64,000 bases of DNA from Christensenellaceae bacterium (GTDB taxonomy: Bacteria; Bacillota; Clostridia; Christensenellales; CAG-138). Position 1 is the stretch's first letter; each line of letters starts with the position of its first letter. The notes under the pieces were generated by a model, which was given only the letters and a program-made list of their open reading frames with translations, ran no database searches and was not told where the DNA came from. The translations under genes and the position numbers were made by a program. The stretch spans positions 1 through 64,000 of the forward strand of contig JAISKB010000025.1 in NCBI GenBank assembly GCA_031261085.1, in the 5' to 3' direction. Below, piece by piece: positions 24,594-32,859 of this stretch.

Positions 24594-24992
24594 ATGGAAT
24601 CATCCATCCAACACACCGCTGCCGCCGATGCCCTCGCCCAGCAAACCAAGCTGCTTAAGCGGATATACCGCGCATCCGTGCTGCGCACCATCGCCTGCCT
24701 GCTGATACTCGTGCTGGCCGCGGGCAGCGCGTTTAGCATCGTGCCCAGGTTCAACGCGCTGCTGACCCAGCTCAACGTCGTGGCCGATTCGCTTGCGCAG
24801 GCCGACATCGCCTATATGACGCAGAGCGTTACCAACCTGGCCGTGACCGGCGCCGAGGGCATAGAGCAGGCGCTCGAGCAGGTCTCCGGCGCGGTAGACA
24901 CCCTGAACCGGCTCGATATAGAGGCGCTCAACCAAAGCATTGCCGACCTGCACGATATCGTGGAGCCGCTGGCGAAGCTGTTCCGCAAATAA
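24594..24992 (+). CDS. Single-pass membrane protein with coiled coil, unknown
   Basis: This 132-residue protein has a cytoplasmic N-terminus (1-30), a membrane helix (about 31-48) and a long C-terminal helical part with hydrophobic repeats ('FNALLTQLNVVADSLAQADIAYMTQSVTNLAV' onwards). The C-terminal part has the look of methyl-accepting or phasin-like coiled coils but shows no known domain. RBS AAGGAGG (24581-24587) is ideal. The function is unknown. Confidence 0.6.
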   Translation: MESSIQHTAAADALAQQTKLLKRIYRASVLRTIACLLILVLAAGSAFSIVPRFNALLTQLNVVADSLAQADIAYMTQSVTNLAVTGAEGIEQALEQVSGAVDTLNRLDIEALNQSIADLHDIVEPLAKLFRK

Positions 24993-25104
24993 GGGGCAAA
25001 GCCGCCCAAATAATGCGCGCGCCGCTACCCTAACCGCGCTTGTTTGTGATATACTGGTCTTTAATATTAAAAGCGAATCTATCGCCAATTCAGGAGGGTT
25101 TATC

Positions 25105-26256
25105 ATGCGCAATTTCATTGCGGAACGCCGCCGCAACATGCCCGAGAGCAAGCTTATCCCCATATTCGACAACGCCACGCGCTACGATGATGTAATCAAT
25201 CTCTCCATAGGCGACCCGGATGTGCCCACGCCCCGCGCCATCGTGGACGCCATGTATCAGGACGCCTTAAAGGGACACACCAAATATACCAATTCGTGGG
25301 GCGAAATGGAGCTGCGCGAGGAGATCGTCAAATTCTACCAAGAGGAATATGGCGTGCAGCTGGGCGTGAACGAGGTGTTTATCGCGGCCTCGGGCTGCCT
25401 TGCCATGACGGAGGTTATGATGGCCGTGCTGGACCCGGGGGATGAGGTGCTGCTGTTCGACCCCTATTTCACCTGCTATACCTCCCAAATCGAGGAGGGG
25501 CTGGGCGTGCCGGTATTGGTCCCCAGCTACGAGAATGAGGATTGGCAGCCCAATATGGAGCGCGCGGCGCAATACCTTACGGCGCGCACCAAGGCCATAC
25601 TGTTCACCTCGCCCAACAACCCCACCGGCGCGTTTTACACGCAAAAAACGCTGGAGCAGATTGCCGCGTTTGCGCAGGCGCACGATTTATTGGTCATTGC
25701 GGATGATATCTATACCGCCTTTTGCTACGACGCGCCGTTTTTGCCCATCATGACGCTGCCCGGCATGCGGGAGCGCACCGTTACCGTGAATTCCTTCAGC
25801 AAAAATTTCATCATGACGGGCTTCCGCCTGGGGAACGTGGTTGCGCCCGCGCCCATCGCCAAAGCCATCAAGAGCGTGGGCGAAAATATAATCTATTGCC
25901 CGCCCTCCCCCTCGCAGCGCGCCGCGCTGTATGCTTTGCGGCACCGCAAAGAGATAGAGGCGACCATCAAGCCCGAATTCGCCGCGCGGGTAGCCTATGC
26001 CCGGGCGCGCATACAGGCGCTGCCCTACATGACGGTTTCGGCGCAGGGCGCGGGGTTTTACCTGTTCCCGGGCATAGCGAAAACGGGCCTGGGCAGCATA
26101 GCGGCCTGCAACGCTTTTTTGGATGGCGCGCATGTGCTTATGCTGCCGGGCGCCGCCTTTGGCGACGCGGGCGAAGGCTATATGCGCATCGCCTGCACGG
26201 TGGATGTTGAAACGCTGGGCAAAGCCTTCGACCGGCTGGAAAAGCTAAAGTTTTAA
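25105..26256 (+). CDS. Class I/II PLP aminotransferase
   Basis: This fold-type I aminotransferase (383 residues) belongs to the AspC/PatA-like group. It has 'INLSIGDPDVPTP' at the N-terminus, 'SPNNPTGAFY', 'VIADDIYTAFCYD' (PLP-binding Asp and Tyr), the PLP lysine in 'VNSFSKNFIMTGFRLG', and the substrate carboxylate Arg in 'YMRIACTVD'. It probably makes an amino acid from a 2-oxoacid; aspartate, aromatic or N-acetyl-diaminopimelate substrates are possible. ATG 25105 follows AGGAGGG. TGA-TATACT (25047-25055) is a likely extended -10. Confidence 0.85.
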   Translation: MRNFIAERRRNMPESKLIPIFDNATRYDDVINLSIGDPDVPTPRAIVDAMYQDALKGHTKYTNSWGEMELREEIVKFYQEEYGVQLGVNEVFIAASGCLAMTEVMMAVLDPGDEVLLFDPYFTCYTSQIEEGLGVPVLVPSYENEDWQPNMERAAQYLTARTKAILFTSPNNPTGAFYTQKTLEQIAAFAQAHDLLVIADDIYTAFCYDAPFLPIMTLPGMRERTVTVNSFSKNFIMTGFRLGNVVAPAPIAKAIKSVGENIIYCPPSPSQRAALYALRHRKEIEATIKPEFAARVAYARARIQALPYMTVSAQGAGFYLFPGIAKTGLGSIAACNAFLDGAHVLMLPGAAFGDAGEGYMRIACTVDVETLGKAFDRLEKLKF

Positions 26257-26291
26257 CTCCCCAAGCTCCAGCCATATTGAAACTATGCGTT

Positions 26292-26326
26292 CCCCCTTCC
26301 TTTTGCCATAAGGGAGGGGGATTTTT
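26292..26326 (+). terminator. Terminator after the aminotransferase gene
   Basis: CCCCCTTCCTT (26292-26302) pairs with AAGGGAGGGGG (26310-26320) around a short loop, and ATTTTT follows. Confidence 0.85.
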
Positions 26327-26379
26327 GCATAGCACTTCCTCGCCTTGGGTAAAGTGATAGGTGAAACACGCAACCAATA

Positions 26380-26388
26380 TGCTATAAT
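26380..26388 (+). promoter_or_regulatory. Extended -10 six bases before ispE ATG (leaderless)
   Basis: TGC followed by a perfect TATAAT (26383-26388) ends exactly six bases before ATG 26395. No Shine-Dalgarno sequence is present and the -35 region is weak, as expected for an extended -10 promoter. Confidence 0.65.
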
Positions 26389-26394
26389 ACCCCT

Positions 26395-27237
26395 ATGAAA
26401 ATCACACTCAACGCCTATGCCAAAGTCAATATCACGCTGGATGTGCTGCGCCGCCGGCCGGATGGCTACCACGAGCTGCGATCCATCATGCACGCCGTCA
26501 GCCTGCACGATACCGTAACGCTGGAGCCCGCGCCAAGCGTTTGCGTCACCTGCGGCATATATCTGCCGCCCAACAACACCGCCCGCCGCGCGGCGGAATT
26601 GTTTGAGGCGCACACCGGCCATGCCGCCCGCATACATATCGAAAAACGCATCCCCTCGCAAGCGGGGCTGGGCGGGGCCAGCGCCGATGCCGCCGCCGTG
26701 CTGCGGGGCCTATGCCATATCTATGGCGGCGTCACCGAGCCCGCGCTGTTTGATATGGCCCGGCAGGTGGGGGCGGATGTTCCCTTTTGCCTGTTGGGCG
26801 GGTGCGCGCTGGCCGAGGGCATTGGCGAGCGCCTTACGCCGCTGCCGCCTGCCGCGCTGAACCTGCTGCTGGTAAAGGGAGAGCAGGGCGTGAGCACGGC
26901 GGCGCTGTTTGGCGGGCTGCGGCTGCCCTTGGCGCACCCCAATACGGGGCAGGCGCTGGCCGCCCTGCAAGCCGGGGAACTGCACGCGCTCTGCGCCGCG
27001 GCGCAAAACGCGCTGGAACCGGCCGCCTGCGCGCTGGTGCCCAATATTGCCACATATAAAAAGAAGCTGCTGCAGCACGGAGCCCTGGCCGCCGCTATGA
27101 CGGGCAGCGGCAGCTGCGTTGCGGGCATATTCCAAAGCGGGGAGGAGGCTGAAAGGGCCCGCGCCGCGTTTGCGGCAGCGCCCTTTGCGGCGGTATGCCA
27201 AACCGGCGCGTTTAGGCCGGAGCCAATCGAGGAATAA
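26395..27237 (+). CDS. ispE: 4-diphosphocytidyl-2-C-methyl-D-erythritol kinase
   Basis: IspE phosphorylates CDP-methylerythritol in the MEP isoprenoid pathway. It is a GHMP kinase of 280 residues. It has 'AYAKVNITLDVLRRRPDGYHELRSIMHAVSLHD' at the N-terminus, the ATP loop 'PSQAGLGGASADAAAVL' (about 85), 'GADVPFCLLGG' and the C-terminal 'AAMTGSGSCVAGIF'. The gene appears to be leaderless. Confidence 0.95.
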   Translation: MKITLNAYAKVNITLDVLRRRPDGYHELRSIMHAVSLHDTVTLEPAPSVCVTCGIYLPPNNTARRAAELFEAHTGHAARIHIEKRIPSQAGLGGASADAAAVLRGLCHIYGGVTEPALFDMARQVGADVPFCLLGGCALAEGIGERLTPLPPAALNLLLVKGEQGVSTAALFGGLRLPLAHPNTGQALAALQAGELHALCAAAQNALEPAACALVPNIATYKKKLLQHGALAAAMTGSGSCVAGIFQSGEEAERARAAFAAAPFAAVCQTGAFRPEPIEE

Positions 27238-27256
27238 GCTGCGCCCTTGCCCCTAA

Positions 27257-27288
27257 CCCCTGCGTTACCGGCGGCAGGGGGATTTTTT
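27257..27288 (+). terminator. Terminator of ispE inside an intergenic repeat
   Basis: CCCCTGC (27257-27263) pairs with GCAGGGG (27274-27280), followed by GATTTTTT. The preceding GCCCCTAACCCC and the inner TTACCGGCGG match the repeat at 20246-20281, so this repeat type doubles as a terminator. Confidence 0.75.
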
Positions 27289-27354
27289 GCGCGCAGGGGC
27301 AGGGGGGCCAGGCGGCGCACAAATTTACCTTATTTCGCAAAAACCCTGTATTCC

Positions 27355-27383
27355 TTGACTTTGAGGCAACGCTTCTTTATAAT
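27355..27383 (+). promoter_or_regulatory. Sigma-A promoter of greA-lysS
   Basis: TTGACT (27355-27360) and a perfect TATAAT (27378-27383) are 17 bases apart. Confidence 0.85.
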
Positions 27384-27432
27384 ATGTATGCCCGCATGGA
27401 GGGCAGCTATATGAACGGAGGGACTTTGTTAC

Positions 27433-27903
27433 ATGGCAGAAGTACGTCTTACGGCAGAAGGCATTGCAAAGTATGAGGAGCGGCTGGAATTTTTAAAAAC
27501 CACCGCGCGTACCGATATTGCGGAGCAAATCAAGATTGCGCGCTCCTTTGGCGACCTGAGCGAAAACGCGGAATATGACGCGGCTAAAATAGAGCAGGCG
27601 CGCATCGAATATGAAATTGTTGAAATCGAAACCATGCTGCGCAACGTGGTGGTAATCGACGAGGAAAACGTCAGCACCGAAACCGTGAACGTGGGCGCAA
27701 CGCTCACCATCAAAAACACGGCCACGGGGCAAAAGCTCACCTTCCAAATCGTGGGCAGCGCCGAGGCTTCCCCGCGGGATAACCGCATCTCCAACGAATC
27801 CCCCGTGGGCGCGGGCCTGCTGGGGCATAAACGGGGCGAAAGGGTAGATGTCCAGACCCCGGGCGGCGTCGCCACGTTTGAGATACTCAACATAGGGAAA
27901 TAA
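27433..27903 (+). CDS. greA: Transcription elongation factor GreA
   Basis: GreA rescues backtracked RNA polymerase by stimulating transcript cleavage. It has 156 residues, with an N-terminal coiled coil carrying the acidic tip 'ARSFGDLSENAEYDAAK' (D and E at the tip) and a C-terminal FKBP-like domain 'ESPVGAGLLGHKRGERVDVQTPGGVATFEIL'. An RBS-like GGAGGGA lies upstream of ATG 27433. It is followed by lysS 44 bases on, a common greA-lysS pairing in Firmicutes. Confidence 0.96.
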   Translation: MAEVRLTAEGIAKYEERLEFLKTTARTDIAEQIKIARSFGDLSENAEYDAAKIEQARIEYEIVEIETMLRNVVVIDEENVSTETVNVGATLTIKNTATGQKLTFQIVGSAEASPRDNRISNESPVGAGLLGHKRGERVDVQTPGGVATFEILNIGK

Positions 27904-27947
27904 CCCCCAGCGGCGGCCGCCGCCAGCAAAGCGATGGGAGAGCATAC

Positions 27948-29456
27948 ATGGAGCAACAAAACAACACCCCCGAACCCCCCGAATTGACGCAGGAGGAGCT
28001 TTCTGAGCTGCTGCAGATCCGGCGGGATAAGCTGCAGGCCCTGCAGGCCGCGGGGCAGGATCCTTTCGAACAGGTCAGGTACGATCAGCAATACTACAGC
28101 GCCGATGTGATTGGCGGTTTTGACGCGCTCGAAGGGCAGTGCGTGCGCGTGGCCGGGCGTATGATGTCCAAACGCATCATGGGCAAGGCCAGCTTTGCGC
28201 ACCTGCTCGATGAAAAGGGCGGCATACAGTTTTATCTCCGCCGCGAGGATGTGGGGGAGGAAGCCTACGCCGCGTTTAAGGCATACGACATAGGCGATAT
28301 CGTGGGCGTGATGGGCAGCGTGTTTAAAACGCGCACCGGCGAGGTATCCATCCATGTGCAGGAGCTCACGCTGCTGGCAAAGTCGCTTAGGCCCCTGCCC
28401 GAAAAGTACCATGGGCTGAAGGACCCCGAGCTGCGCTACCGCCAGCGCTTCGTCGATTTAATCGTCAACCCCGAGGTGCGCCAAACCTTCATAAAGCGCA
28501 GCCGCATCATCGCGGAAATCCGCAGCCGGCTCAACGCGCAGGGCTTCATCGAGGTGGAGACGCCCGTGCTCAACACCACGGCCAGCGGCGCCAGCGCGCG
28601 CCCCTTCGTCACGCACCATAACACGCTGGATTTGGATATGTACCTGCGCATCGCCACCGAGCTGCACCTAAAGATGTGCATCGTGGGCGGGCTGGAGCGC
28701 GTATACGAAATAGGCCGCCTGTTCCGCAACGAGGGCATGGACGCCACCCACAACCCCGAATTCACCACCATCGAGCTGTATCAGGCGTATACCGATTACA
28801 ATGGCATGATGGCGCTTTGCGAGGATTTGATTTCGCACTGCTGCCAAACGATAAACGGCGCCACGCAAATACAATACCAGGGCCAGGATATAACCTTGGC
28901 CGCCCCGTTTGCCCGCGTTTCGATGAACGACGCGGTTAAGCAACATACCGGCGCGGACTTTTATGCCTGCGCCACCGATGATTTGGCGCGGCAGCTGGCG
29001 CTTTCGCTGGGGCTGGAGGTTACCGACAAAACCGCGACGCGGGGCAAGCTGCTGGCGCTGGCGTTTGACGCCTTTGTGGAGGATAAGCTGGTGCAGCCCA
29101 CCTTCGTCATCGATTACCCGGTGGAAATCAGCCCGCTCTCCAAGCGCAAGCCGGGGCAGCCGCACCTTACCGAGCGGTTTGAGCTGTTTATCGCCGGGCA
29201 CGAATACGCCAACGCGTTCAGCGAGCTGAACGACCCAATAGACCAGAGGGAGCGGTTTGTACAGCAGGCGCAGGAGCGCGCCAAGGGCGATGACGAGGCC
29301 ATGATGATCGATGAGGATTTTTGCACCGCGCTCGAATATGGCATGCCGCCCACCGGCGGTATCGGCATAGGCATCGACAGGCTGGTTATGCTGCTGACCG
29401 ATGCCCCCACCGTACGCGATGTGCTGCTGTTCCCCACCATGAAGCCCAGCCGGTAA
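27948..29456 (+). CDS. lysS: Lysine--tRNA ligase, class II
   Basis: It charges tRNA-Lys. It has 502 residues, full length, with an N-terminal OB-fold anticodon-binding domain (about 65-165, 'VRVAGRMMSKRIMGKASFAHL') and class II motifs 2 ('RVYEIGRLFRNEGMDATHNPEFTTIELYQAY') and 3 ('GMPPTGGIGIGIDRLVMLLTD'). Codons 495-502 and the following bases are partly copied at 30624-30650 as part of the sortase duplication. Confidence 0.97.
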   Translation: MEQQNNTPEPPELTQEELSELLQIRRDKLQALQAAGQDPFEQVRYDQQYYSADVIGGFDALEGQCVRVAGRMMSKRIMGKASFAHLLDEKGGIQFYLRREDVGEEAYAAFKAYDIGDIVGVMGSVFKTRTGEVSIHVQELTLLAKSLRPLPEKYHGLKDPELRYRQRFVDLIVNPEVRQTFIKRSRIIAEIRSRLNAQGFIEVETPVLNTTASGASARPFVTHHNTLDLDMYLRIATELHLKMCIVGGLERVYEIGRLFRNEGMDATHNPEFTTIELYQAYTDYNGMMALCEDLISHCCQTINGATQIQYQGQDITLAAPFARVSMNDAVKQHTGADFYACATDDLARQLALSLGLEVTDKTATRGKLLALAFDAFVEDKLVQPTFVIDYPVEISPLSKRKPGQPHLTERFELFIAGHEYANAFSELNDPIDQRERFVQQAQERAKGDDEAMMIDEDFCTALEYGMPPTGGIGIGIDRLVMLLTDAPTVRDVLLFPTMKPSR

Positions 29457-29598
29457 AACCGGTTGATTTGTACGTTTTTGCGGCGGCATACTGGCAAATA
29501 TGAACATATTATAAAAACGGTTCGTTTGCCTTTACGCAGGCTTGACGATTATGCTATGATACATTTTAGGGTAATATCCCACTAGGAGGAATTAACTT

Positions 29599-30516
29599 AT
29601 GAAGCGATTTTTTATCATCACGTTGGCGGTCATCACGCTTTTGAGCGTAGGCTGCTCCAAACAAGGCGACACGCCCGTAGTGATTGATTTGCCGCCCACC
29701 CCCGCCCCGGTGGAGACGCCTGCGCCCACGCCGGAACCTACGCCTGAGCCCGAGCCGGCCTATGTATCCCCCTATACCGATAAAATCGCCGAGGTCAAGG
29801 CAAAAAACAGCGATAACATCGGCTGGGTGGCCATCCCCGGCACCAATATCGACTATCCCATTATGTATGGCGACAAGTGGCTTTATGCCGACCATGACGT
29901 CAACAAAAAAGAATCCACCTCCGGCGCGATTTATTCGCACTACAACATCGCCACGCAAAACATCGTAATCACCGGCCATAACGCGCGCGTTTCCGGCGAG
30001 ATGTTCCACCAGCTGCACCATATCCAGGAAGTGAACCTGGGCAAAGAAAAGTGCGCCTACACCAAGCGCTGCACCATCACGCTCGACAAGGCCACCCTGC
30101 CGGATTTCAGCACTGAGGAGGGTCGGCTGATCGACATATCCGCATTTGGCATAGAGGGCAAGTTCGAGATATTCGCCATGTATGAAACCACCAAAAAGGA
30201 GCCCGACAAAACCCTGCTCTACAACACCTGGTGGCCCGGCGACGGCGGCTTTATCCCCAAAAACGCCGAGGAAATTCAAACCTGGATCGACGCGCAAATC
30301 AAGCGCAGCGAGTTTGACTTTGGCGTGACCGCCGCCCCCACCGATCAGTTCGTCACCCTGTATACCTGCGGCGACAACCCGGATAGCGACGTGCCCAACG
30401 CGCAATCCCGCCTGTACTTCTTCCTTAAGCAGGTTGACCCGGTCAGCACGCTGTATGGCGGCGGCGCGGCCGACGCCGCAGCGGCCGGCGGCCAAGAGGT
30501 ACCCCCCGCGGCGTAA
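29599..30516 (+). CDS. Class B sortase, lipoprotein type (copy 1)
   Basis: This transpeptidase links surface proteins to the cell wall or to each other. It has 305 residues. The signal peptide ends in SVGC (lipid-carrying C19), followed by a Pro/Glu-rich linker (31-54). The class B sortase domain carries catalytic H127 in TGHNAR, C257 in LYTCGD and R271 in SRLYFF; the 'NSDNIGWVAIPGTNIDYPIMY' stretch is typical of the family. A lipoprotein anchor in place of a membrane helix is unusual. RBS AGGAGG precedes the ATG. TATGAT (29555-29560) is a possible -10. No pilin-type substrate is adjacent. Confidence 0.88.
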   Translation: MKRFFIITLAVITLLSVGCSKQGDTPVVIDLPPTPAPVETPAPTPEPTPEPEPAYVSPYTDKIAEVKAKNSDNIGWVAIPGTNIDYPIMYGDKWLYADHDVNKKESTSGAIYSHYNIATQNIVITGHNARVSGEMFHQLHHIQEVNLGKEKCAYTKRCTITLDKATLPDFSTEEGRLIDISAFGIEGKFEIFAMYETTKKEPDKTLLYNTWWPGDGGFIPKNAEEIQTWIDAQIKRSEFDFGVTAAPTDQFVTLYTCGDNPDSDVPNAQSRLYFFLKQVDPVSTLYGGGAADAAAAGGQEVPPAA

Positions 30517-30573
30517 GCCAAAGGCTTTTTAGGGGCAGGGCCCCTTCCCTTATACATTGGTTTATAAAATTAC

Positions 30574-30605
30574 AAGCGCGCACCAATTTATTTTGGTGCG
30601 CGCTT
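30574..30605. terminator. Long hairpin after sortase copy 1
   Basis: A 13-base-pair stem AAGCGCGCACCAA/TTGGTGCGCGCTT with a six-base AT loop ends the first unit. A T-run is weak (TTGCTGT), so termination strength is uncertain. The identical hairpin ends copy 2. Confidence 0.6.
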
Positions 30606-30789
30606 GCTGTAGGGCTTCGTTTGCCCCACCCTGAAGCCCAGCCGGGTTTACCGGCTGACCTGTACGTTTTTTGCGGCGGCCTACTGGCAAATATGAACAT
30701 ATTATAAAATGACCCGTTTGCCCGTATGCGGACTGTACGGTTATGATATGATGCATTTAGGGTAATACCCTATTAGGAGGAATGAACGT

Positions 30790-31707
30790 ATGAAGCGATT
30801 TTTTATCATCGCGTTGGCAATCGTCGCGCTTTTGAGCGTAGGGTGCTCCAAAAAAGGCGACACGCCCGTAGTGATTGATTTGCCGCCCACCCCCGCCCCG
30901 GTGGAGGCGCCCGCGTCCACGCCGGAACCTACGCCTGAGCCCGAGCCGGCCTATATACCCCCATATACCGATAAAATCGCCGAGGTCAAGGCGAAAAACA
31001 GCGATACGATCGGCTGGATAGCCATCCCCGGCACCAACATCGACTATCCTGTTATGTATGGCAACGATTGGCTTTATGCCAAGCATGACGTGGATAAAAA
31101 AAAGGTTGATTCCGGCGCAATCTATTCGCACTACAACATCGCCACGCAAAACATCGTAATCACCGGCCATAACGCGCGCGTTTCCGGCGCGATGTTCCAC
31201 CAGCTGCACCATATCCAGGAGGTGAACCTGGGCAAAGAAAAGTGCGCCTACACCAAGCGGTGCAACGTAACGCTCGACAAGGCCGCCCTGCCGGATTTCA
31301 GCACCGAGAAGGGTCGGCTGATCGACATATCCGCATTTGGCATAGAGGGCAAGTTCGAGATATTCGCCATGTATGAAACCAACAAAAAGGAGCCTTTTAA
31401 AACCCTGCTCTACAACACCTGGTGGCCCGGCGACGGCGGCTTCATCCCCAAAAACGCCGAGGAAACCCAAGCCTGGATTGACGAGCAAATCAAACGCAGC
31501 GAGTTTGACTTTGGTGTGACCGCCGCCCCCTTCGACCAATTCATCACCCTGTATACCTGCGGCGATGACCCGGACAGCGATATGCCCGAAGCGCAATCCC
31601 GCCTGTACTTCTTCCTTAAGCAGGTCGACCCGGTCAGCACGCTGTATGGCGGCGGCGCGGCCAGTGCCGCAGCGGCCGGCGGCCAAGAGGTACCCCCCGC
31701 GGCATAA
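30790..31707 (+). CDS. Class B sortase, lipoprotein type (copy 2)
   Basis: This tandem paralogue of the upstream gene has 305 residues and differs at about 35 positions by my eye count. All catalytic residues (H127, C257, R271) and the lipidation Cys are kept. The differences cluster in the N-terminal domain and in two surface stretches: 92-107 (including KES-T against KKV-D) and 226-252. That pattern fits divergence in substrate recognition rather than decay. It has its own RBS AGGAGG and the same promoter-like upstream sequence as copy 1. Confidence 0.88.
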   Translation: MKRFFIIALAIVALLSVGCSKKGDTPVVIDLPPTPAPVEAPASTPEPTPEPEPAYIPPYTDKIAEVKAKNSDTIGWIAIPGTNIDYPVMYGNDWLYAKHDVDKKKVDSGAIYSHYNIATQNIVITGHNARVSGAMFHQLHHIQEVNLGKEKCAYTKRCNVTLDKAALPDFSTEKGRLIDISAFGIEGKFEIFAMYETNKKEPFKTLLYNTWWPGDGGFIPKNAEETQAWIDEQIKRSEFDFGVTAAPFDQFITLYTCGDDPDSDMPEAQSRLYFFLKQVDPVSTLYGGGAASAAAAGGQEVPPAA

Positions 31708-31763
31708 GCAAAAGGCTTTTTGGGGCAGAGCTCCTTCCCTTATACATTGGCTAAAGAATTTAA

Positions 31764-31795
31764 AAGCGCGCACCAATTTATTTTGGTGCGCGCTT
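31764..31795. terminator. Long hairpin after sortase copy 2
   Basis: This is the same 13-base-pair hairpin as at 30574-30605. Here it also faces the end of the convergent kdpE gene (31843) and may act on both strands. Confidence 0.6.
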
Positions 31796-31842
31796 GCTGT
31801 AAGGCTTAGGCTGCTCTGCCTGGGGGTGAGCATAATGGCTTT

Positions 31843-32550
31843 TCAATCGACCGTATAGTCGATCATGCGGTAGCCTATGCCGGTTTCGGTCACGATATAC
31901 AGCGGCTCCGCGGGGTTTTTTTCGAGCTTGCGGCGGATGTTGGCCATGTTGACCCGCAGTATTTGGTTATCCACCGTGGGGCGGCCGCCCCATACATTGC
32001 GGATGATATAATCGTAGGTGAGCACCTTGCCCACATGTCGGGCAATCAGCGTCACGATTTTATATTCGATGTGCGTGAGGTGCACCTCGTTGCCATCGGC
32101 GTTTATGCGGCGCGCCTCATAATCGATGCTCAGCCCGCCATTTTGGAACTTGCCGCTGGGCGCATCCTGCCCGGGGCCTTGGGTGTTGTGCCGCAGCGCG
32201 GTGCGTATGCGCGCCAGCAGCTCCGCGGTGCCAAAGGGCTTGGGCACATAGTCGTCGGCCCCGGCATCCAGCGCGTCGACCTTTTCCTGCTCGCGGCTGC
32301 GCGCCGATACCACGATGATGGGCACCTGCGTCCATTGGCGCATCGTGCGTATGACCTCCACGCCATCCATATCGGGCAGGCCCAAATCGAGCAGCACCAC
32401 ATCGGGGCAGTGCGAGCTGCTGAGCGCTATGGCTTCGCGGCCCGTTTGCGCGTGCAGCACCCGGTATTGGTTGGCGCAAAGCACGGTATTCATAAAATTG
32501 CTGATGGCCTTATCGTCTTCGATCAGTAGAATGAAGGGGACATTATTCAT
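31843..32550 (-). CDS. kdpE: KdpE-like response regulator
   Basis: This OmpR-family regulator has 235 residues. Its receiver domain carries acidic pocket residues E11/D12/D13, phosphoacceptor D55 in 'VVLLDLGLPDMDG' and a conserved Lys in 'PKPFG'. The C-terminal winged-helix domain has 'VHLTHIEYKIVTLIARHVGKVLTYDYIIRNVWG'. That domain, with partner kdpD divergent to it, identifies KdpE. I chose ATG 32550 because AAAGGAG lies nine bases upstream. No kdpFABC operon is in the window. Confidence 0.85.
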   Translation of the reverse strand: MNNVPFILLIEDDKAISNFMNTVLCANQYRVLHAQTGREAIALSSSHCPDVVLLDLGLPDMDGVEVIRTMRQWTQVPIIVVSARSREQEKVDALDAGADDYVPKPFGTAELLARIRTALRHNTQGPGQDAPSGKFQNGGLSIDYEARRINADGNEVHLTHIEYKIVTLIARHVGKVLTYDYIIRNVWGGRPTVDNQILRVNMANIRRKLEKNPAEPLYIVTETGIGYRMIDYTVD

Positions 32551-32859
32551 GAAGCATAGCTCCTTTCGGCTGTATGCCGCCACATGGCAACCCGCTTGCC
32601 TCAGCCTATTTGCAATACGACTTAGATAAAATTATTATATAAGTTGCACCTATACAAAGCAAGCTAAATTTACGCTGCCCGCCCGCGCCGGGCGCCCTTA
32701 CCCGGCCCGTTTTTTGCCCGATTTTTGCGGCGGAACGATTGCCTTGGCCAATGCTTTAAGGCCCTGCGGCGGCAATAGCCTATGGCTTTTTTGTGCGGGA
32801 TATGGCACAATACACATGTAGCTTGCAACGTGCAGCCAAGCAAAGGGGGAGGTAAAGCG
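32551..32859. other. Divergent kdpE/kdpD control region
   Basis: This 309-base gap holds the kdpE promoter (32634-32662) and the kdpD RBS (GGGGGAGG, 32845-32852). I found no clear sigma-A promoter for kdpD and no long dyad. No other coding sequence is supported. Confidence 0.5.
32634..32662 (-). promoter_or_regulatory. Sigma-A promoter of kdpE
   Basis: On the minus strand TTGCTT (32657-32662) and a perfect TATAAT (32634-32639) are 17 bases apart. Confidence 0.7.

Larger units (their letters stand above)
29432..31820 (+). repeat. Tandem duplication of a sortase gene with flanks, unit about 1191 bases
   Basis: Two units, starting at 29432 and 30624, share the 3' end of lysS (ccccacc.tgaagcccagccgg), the spacer with gtacgttttt and gcaaatatgaacatattataaaa, the RBS, the whole sortase gene, and the downstream hairpin. 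The offset is 1191-1192 bases throughout. The second unit's lysS tail is a non-coding remnant. Confidence 0.9.

Noticed and set aside
29599..31707. Duplicated sortases as pilus-assembly genes
   Set aside because: No pilin-like or Cna-B proteins are adjacent, and pilus sortases are class C, not class B.
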